From Setoptus koraiensis (taxonomy: Eukaryota; Arthropoda): 64,000 bases of DNA. Shown here in pieces: positions 60,636-64,000 of this stretch (position 1 is its first letter; each line of letters begins with the position of its first letter). The position numbers were made by a program, and so were the translations under genes. Below the pieces are notes generated by a model. The model searched no databases and had not been told where the DNA came from. It saw nothing but the letters and a program-made list of their open reading frames with translations. The stretch is from the NCBI GenBank assembly GCA_048013815.1, contig CM106586.1:18662001-18726000 (forward strand). The letters run 5' to 3'.

Positions 60636-61977
60636 GTCTTATCGAAAAGTGTTTGCGCAAATGTTACCTGTAATAGGTGTTGATGGTTTCAAAAATGATT
60701 TAGACTAAGAGATCACTGCGAATAGAAAGAAAAGTCGATTTAAACTGATAGGTCGGTAGTTCAACTTAAATTGATAGCTTTTCAAAGTTTTCCCCGGGGA
60801 GTATAAAATTTATTTTGTTTTCCATTATAAGCTCGAAACTAAAAATATCTTTGTATATTCAATGTGCTTAAAGTTACTCGTATTCAATCGAAAGAATAGA
60901 TAGAGCTTATTTTTAACTTTTTTCCTACAACTCTGATCAGCCAATCGCCGAAAGCAGAAAGCATGGCTCACAAGGTTTTTTCCAGGCGCTCGAAGAATGT
61001 TACGGGCAACATCAGTGTCAGCACAACTTTCAATCAAAAAATCTGGTAAAAGTATGCGAATCGCCTCCATTTCCAAAAACATCGTGACTATTCTCTCGAG
61101 TACAGATTGTAGTCGTAGAAATAACGTCATCATCGACGATTTTGTTCCAACTGAAGCACGCTAGCTACCAAAGTACGAATTGCCTGAATATTGTATGAAT
61201 CTCTTGAGGATCTCTAGGTTAATCTATGTTGACTTCCATAGAAATGGACATATATTACAGATAATGCTAACTAAAGCCGATGCTAGATAAAGAGTTTTTC
61301 AGAGAAACAATGGAGAAAGTTCACTCAGGCTCTTTTGGGTCGTCGAAAAAGCAAGAACTATTATGGCATCTGGTAGCTTCTGAAAACGGAAATGACACCA
61401 AGTGTTTTTCTTCAGTAGTTCTTCCAAAATGTACTGACCGGCGAGATTAATAAGATCGTTAGTCAGAAAATTCCTGAACTTTCCTCACTCTCTTCTCTTT
61501 TCTTGCCATTCTTCTTGTTCCGCTGACAACGAGGATGTGTTTGCATAACCAGAGACAACAGAGATGCAGTTTGTTATTAGATCATATATTGTGTCCAGAA
61601 AAAAACGAAGCATTTACACGAACGGTTTCATTGCGTCGTTTCCAAGCTATCAAGAGGGGAGTGGATAAATTCTTGATGAATAGATGCTGAATTTATTCAC
61701 ATGCGATCGCCTTTGCAGAGAGAGAGAGAGAGAGAGAGAGAGCACTTTTCTTCCTTTCATCAGACCATTAAGCCAATCGACTGTTGAATTGTTCCAGTGA
61801 GCCGATTATTTACGACATCCAAGTTAATGCCCGCGCCAATTGATATTGCATGATAATTGATTGAGTTAGTTTGCAGAAGGACTGTGATTCGCCTATTACA
61901 CTAATTATTGGTGAATGTCAATCCAAATACGAATCACATTAGTATTTAGCCTCTAGCTGAGCACTGAGCGGCCTCAC
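60636..61977. other. AT-rich intergenic
   Basis: A minus ORF at 61133-60825 is unrecognised. An (AG)n run stands at 61717-61742. No gene is supported. Confidence 0.5.
61717..61742. repeat. (AG)n microsatellite
   Basis: 26-bp AG run. Confidence 0.95.
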
Positions 61978-62406
61978 CTAAGGTGTTGTTTTGTCAGTTT
62001 TTTTTAAAGAAAAGTTACATATCAATTCGTGTAAGTTACTCGGTGGCACTCTCATGTCTATGGGGTTCTTATGTGCCGCCAACAAACTTGTCATCCCTAT
62101 TAATGTGTGCGAAAGAGAGCCATCAGTTTGCAAACAAGTAAGTCGATTCGACAGATAAACTAACCGTCTTTTTCTCAGAGCCGAATTTAGTTCAACTACT
62201 TGTCGAGCTATTTTATGACATTGCACTGCGCCTGCAATCATTCCCTTTGGAATGAAAGTAAGTAGCGGAAGATTAGCATATTGTGCTCTATTTTTGCATG
62301 GAGGTTCCCTCGCCATGGCTGCTGCTAAATCAATTTGAAACCAATGGCTCCTAGTCAATTGACAGAGCGCACTGTCTACTGGCTTAGATTGGTTGTGATG
62401 CAGCAT
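61978..62406 (-). CDS. Unrecognised 142-codon ORF
   Basis: Not recognised; low confidence. From the first ATG at 62406 the frame codes 142 residues of balanced composition (QIDLAAAMAREPPCKNRAQY, LPLLTFIPKGMIAGAVQCHK, VELNSALRKRRLVYLSNRL) with no simple repeats. A stop lies close upstream (62434-62436). No signal peptide, membrane helix or known motif is seen. It may be a terminal exon, a decayed gene or chance. Confidence 0.25.
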   Translation of the reverse strand: MLHHNQSKPVDSALCQLTRSHWFQIDLAAAMAREPPCKNRAQYANLPLLTFIPKGMIAGAVQCHKIARQVVELNSALRKRRLVYLSNRLTCLQTDGSLSHTLIGMTSLLAAHKNPIDMRVPPSNLHELICNFSLKKTDKTTP

Positions 62407-62433
62407 GACGGTTTTCGTTAGCGATAAGCTCAA

Positions 62434-64000
62434 TCAAATTACCAAAGAATCGCCGTGAGGATAGTTGTGAAAAAGATGCGATTGGCCTCTTTTATTTTAT
62501 GCTACTTCTTGAGTAGTGAGTCGTTGGATGGAGTCATTTTAACACACATGGTTGAATAGTAATAATAGTCTATAAAGACGTTGGCATTTTGAGAATGGTC
62601 CAAGGAGCGAATAAGAAAAAGTCGTTCGCTCGTCGTCCGATGCGCCGACAAGTGGACAAATCGCGACAATCAGCTTGAAACAAACAACAATACTAATCAA
62701 CTATGCACATCGATGAGTGAGTGTCGTCGATAAATATTCACGTGGTCTCATGTAATTTAGTATTTGTCGTCTCAAGTGGAATCATTTACTGGAGAGTGGC
62801 CGACACAAGAGTAAACAGAAAGGCTCTTCTTCACCGCCGGCCCCGGCCCCGTCCACTCAATTTCCATTCCATGAGCCGAGACCATTCGCTAGAGTGACCA
62901 GCAGCAAAATAACTGAGCCGAGCTACTTCGTCACAACGGGCAATAGCATTGGTAGGGAGGAGTTACAACGACAACGACAACGATGACGATATTAGATTAG
63001 CGGCTGGCGCACAAACGGCAGCGTTCAACATTGGCGCGGGCGGGGGATAAATTAAATAGAAACGAGCGCACAAATGATCTGAGGTCATTTATTCCCACGA
63101 TAATGTCAAAATAAGAATAAAAGAACCGGTGGTCTCGATATTAACTCGATGTGGCAGAGTAAAGAAAGGCAAGAGCCGGTCACCATTCGTCGCCAATAAC
63201 AAATAGAATAGAGGCCGAGAGGGAGAGAGCGAGAGTGACAGAGAATGCAAAGAAGAAATTGTTTAGCAACATCAAGATAAACACAGCGTAAAGAAGCCAT
63301 TTTACAGTTGCGCGACTCGGATGGCCTTGTTACAACACGAAAAGCTTCGCTCTCAATGTGGGCCGGCCCGAAACAGGGGCCAACACACTCTGACAGTCAC
63401 AACATTTGCCGCATGCGGCATCTATCTATCCGTTTGTATTATTGGGGTATTATTCTTTTTTATTCGCTGTCTTTCCAGCGAAGGAAAGCAACTCTAAAGT
63501 GAGCACAGCAAATCCGCGCGCGCGATCTAATATACAACGACAAGATTTATATAATATGTCTGATGCGGCGGCCGGCACGGCGGCAAGCTCGATCATCCGC
63601 ACAGATAGGCGACTTGCTAATGTCTCGGCGCTCGTCCCGTCAGCGCCCTCCCGCGCGATTCTTTGTTGTCTCGTTGTCTTGTAGTGGGATCAAAAATTAG
63701 AGATACATGCCAGAGATAAATAGTTGGCTCCCTCGGTGTCGTTAAGGAAATTTGGTTAAGCTGGTAGTTGCAGTTGCACATAATGCTGTTGTTTCAGTTT
63801 TTATAAAATAACAACAACAACAACAACAACTAAAACAACCGGTTGGGCCCCAATTGCGAGCAACTGCACACAACTGTCACGAGGTAGCGCAATTATAAAA
63901 GCTATAAAGTCTAGATTGGTGGCCTTCACATTTTGTGACTGCACTAGTGAAAAATGACATCATAAATGGGATGAATGAGAGATTAGAACAACAAACATGT
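62434..64000. other. Right-end intergenic
   Basis: No gene is supported. GC-rich pockets (62835-62860, 63025-63050), a CG-rich gcgcgcgcga run at 63515, and (AAC)n at 63810-63830. Confidence 0.5.

Noticed and set aside
1-64000. LTR elements, LINEs or transposase genes
   Set aside because: No reverse transcriptase, integrase or transposase motifs were noticed in any long frame; only the short MITE-like unit is proposed.

Overview
The window is animal nuclear DNA. Genes are split by short GT-AG introns (about 95-150 bp where I can place them), coding sequence is rich in CAA/AAC repeats that encode Gln and Asn runs, and the recognisable proteins are metazoan (dymeclin, PRL-type phosphatase, sex peptide/myoinhibitory peptide receptor). 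The receptor points to an ecdysozoan or lophotrochozoan, most likely an arthropod. The mix of short introns and Asn/Gln-rich insertions would suit a mite, but I cannot prove the taxon from this window.

Layout. 1-11556 has no supportable gene; it holds tandem repeats, microsatellites and one striking 25-bp perfect inverted repeat. 11557-30860 is the gene-bearing, more AT-rich part. It holds an intronless PRL phosphatase (+) with an unusual possible membrane extension, and convergent to it dymeclin (-, two exons). Next come two tandem, partly identical genes for an unrecognised single-pass membrane protein (-), with a decayed fragment of a third copy just downstream. A short interrupted ORF (-) follows, then a three-exon sex peptide receptor homologue (-) with a third intracellular loop enlarged by about 250 residues. 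A possible small TA-flanked MITE (29931-30423) and a small coding-like ORF (+) close this part.

30860-57400 is a gene-poor stretch of more than 25 kb. It has a GC-rich core near 38.1-40.8 kb, many simple repeats and several perfect short-loop hairpins. It could be the regulatory hinterland of a neighbouring gene outside the window, but that is inference. 57400-62450 is AT-rich again and carries a likely small secreted-peptide gene (two exons, -) and two longer unrecognised ORFs (-). 62450-64000 shows no gene.

How genes relate: apart from the tandem pair (shared promoter block, near-identical centre, divergent tails) there is no sign of a pathway cluster. PRL and dymeclin lie tail to tail with under 300 bp between their stop codons. 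The most unusual items are the mosaic tandem orphan pair with its relic, the PRL with an in-frame two-helix N-terminal extension, the giant receptor loop, and a scatter of perfect snap-back hairpins in otherwise plain intergenic DNA.
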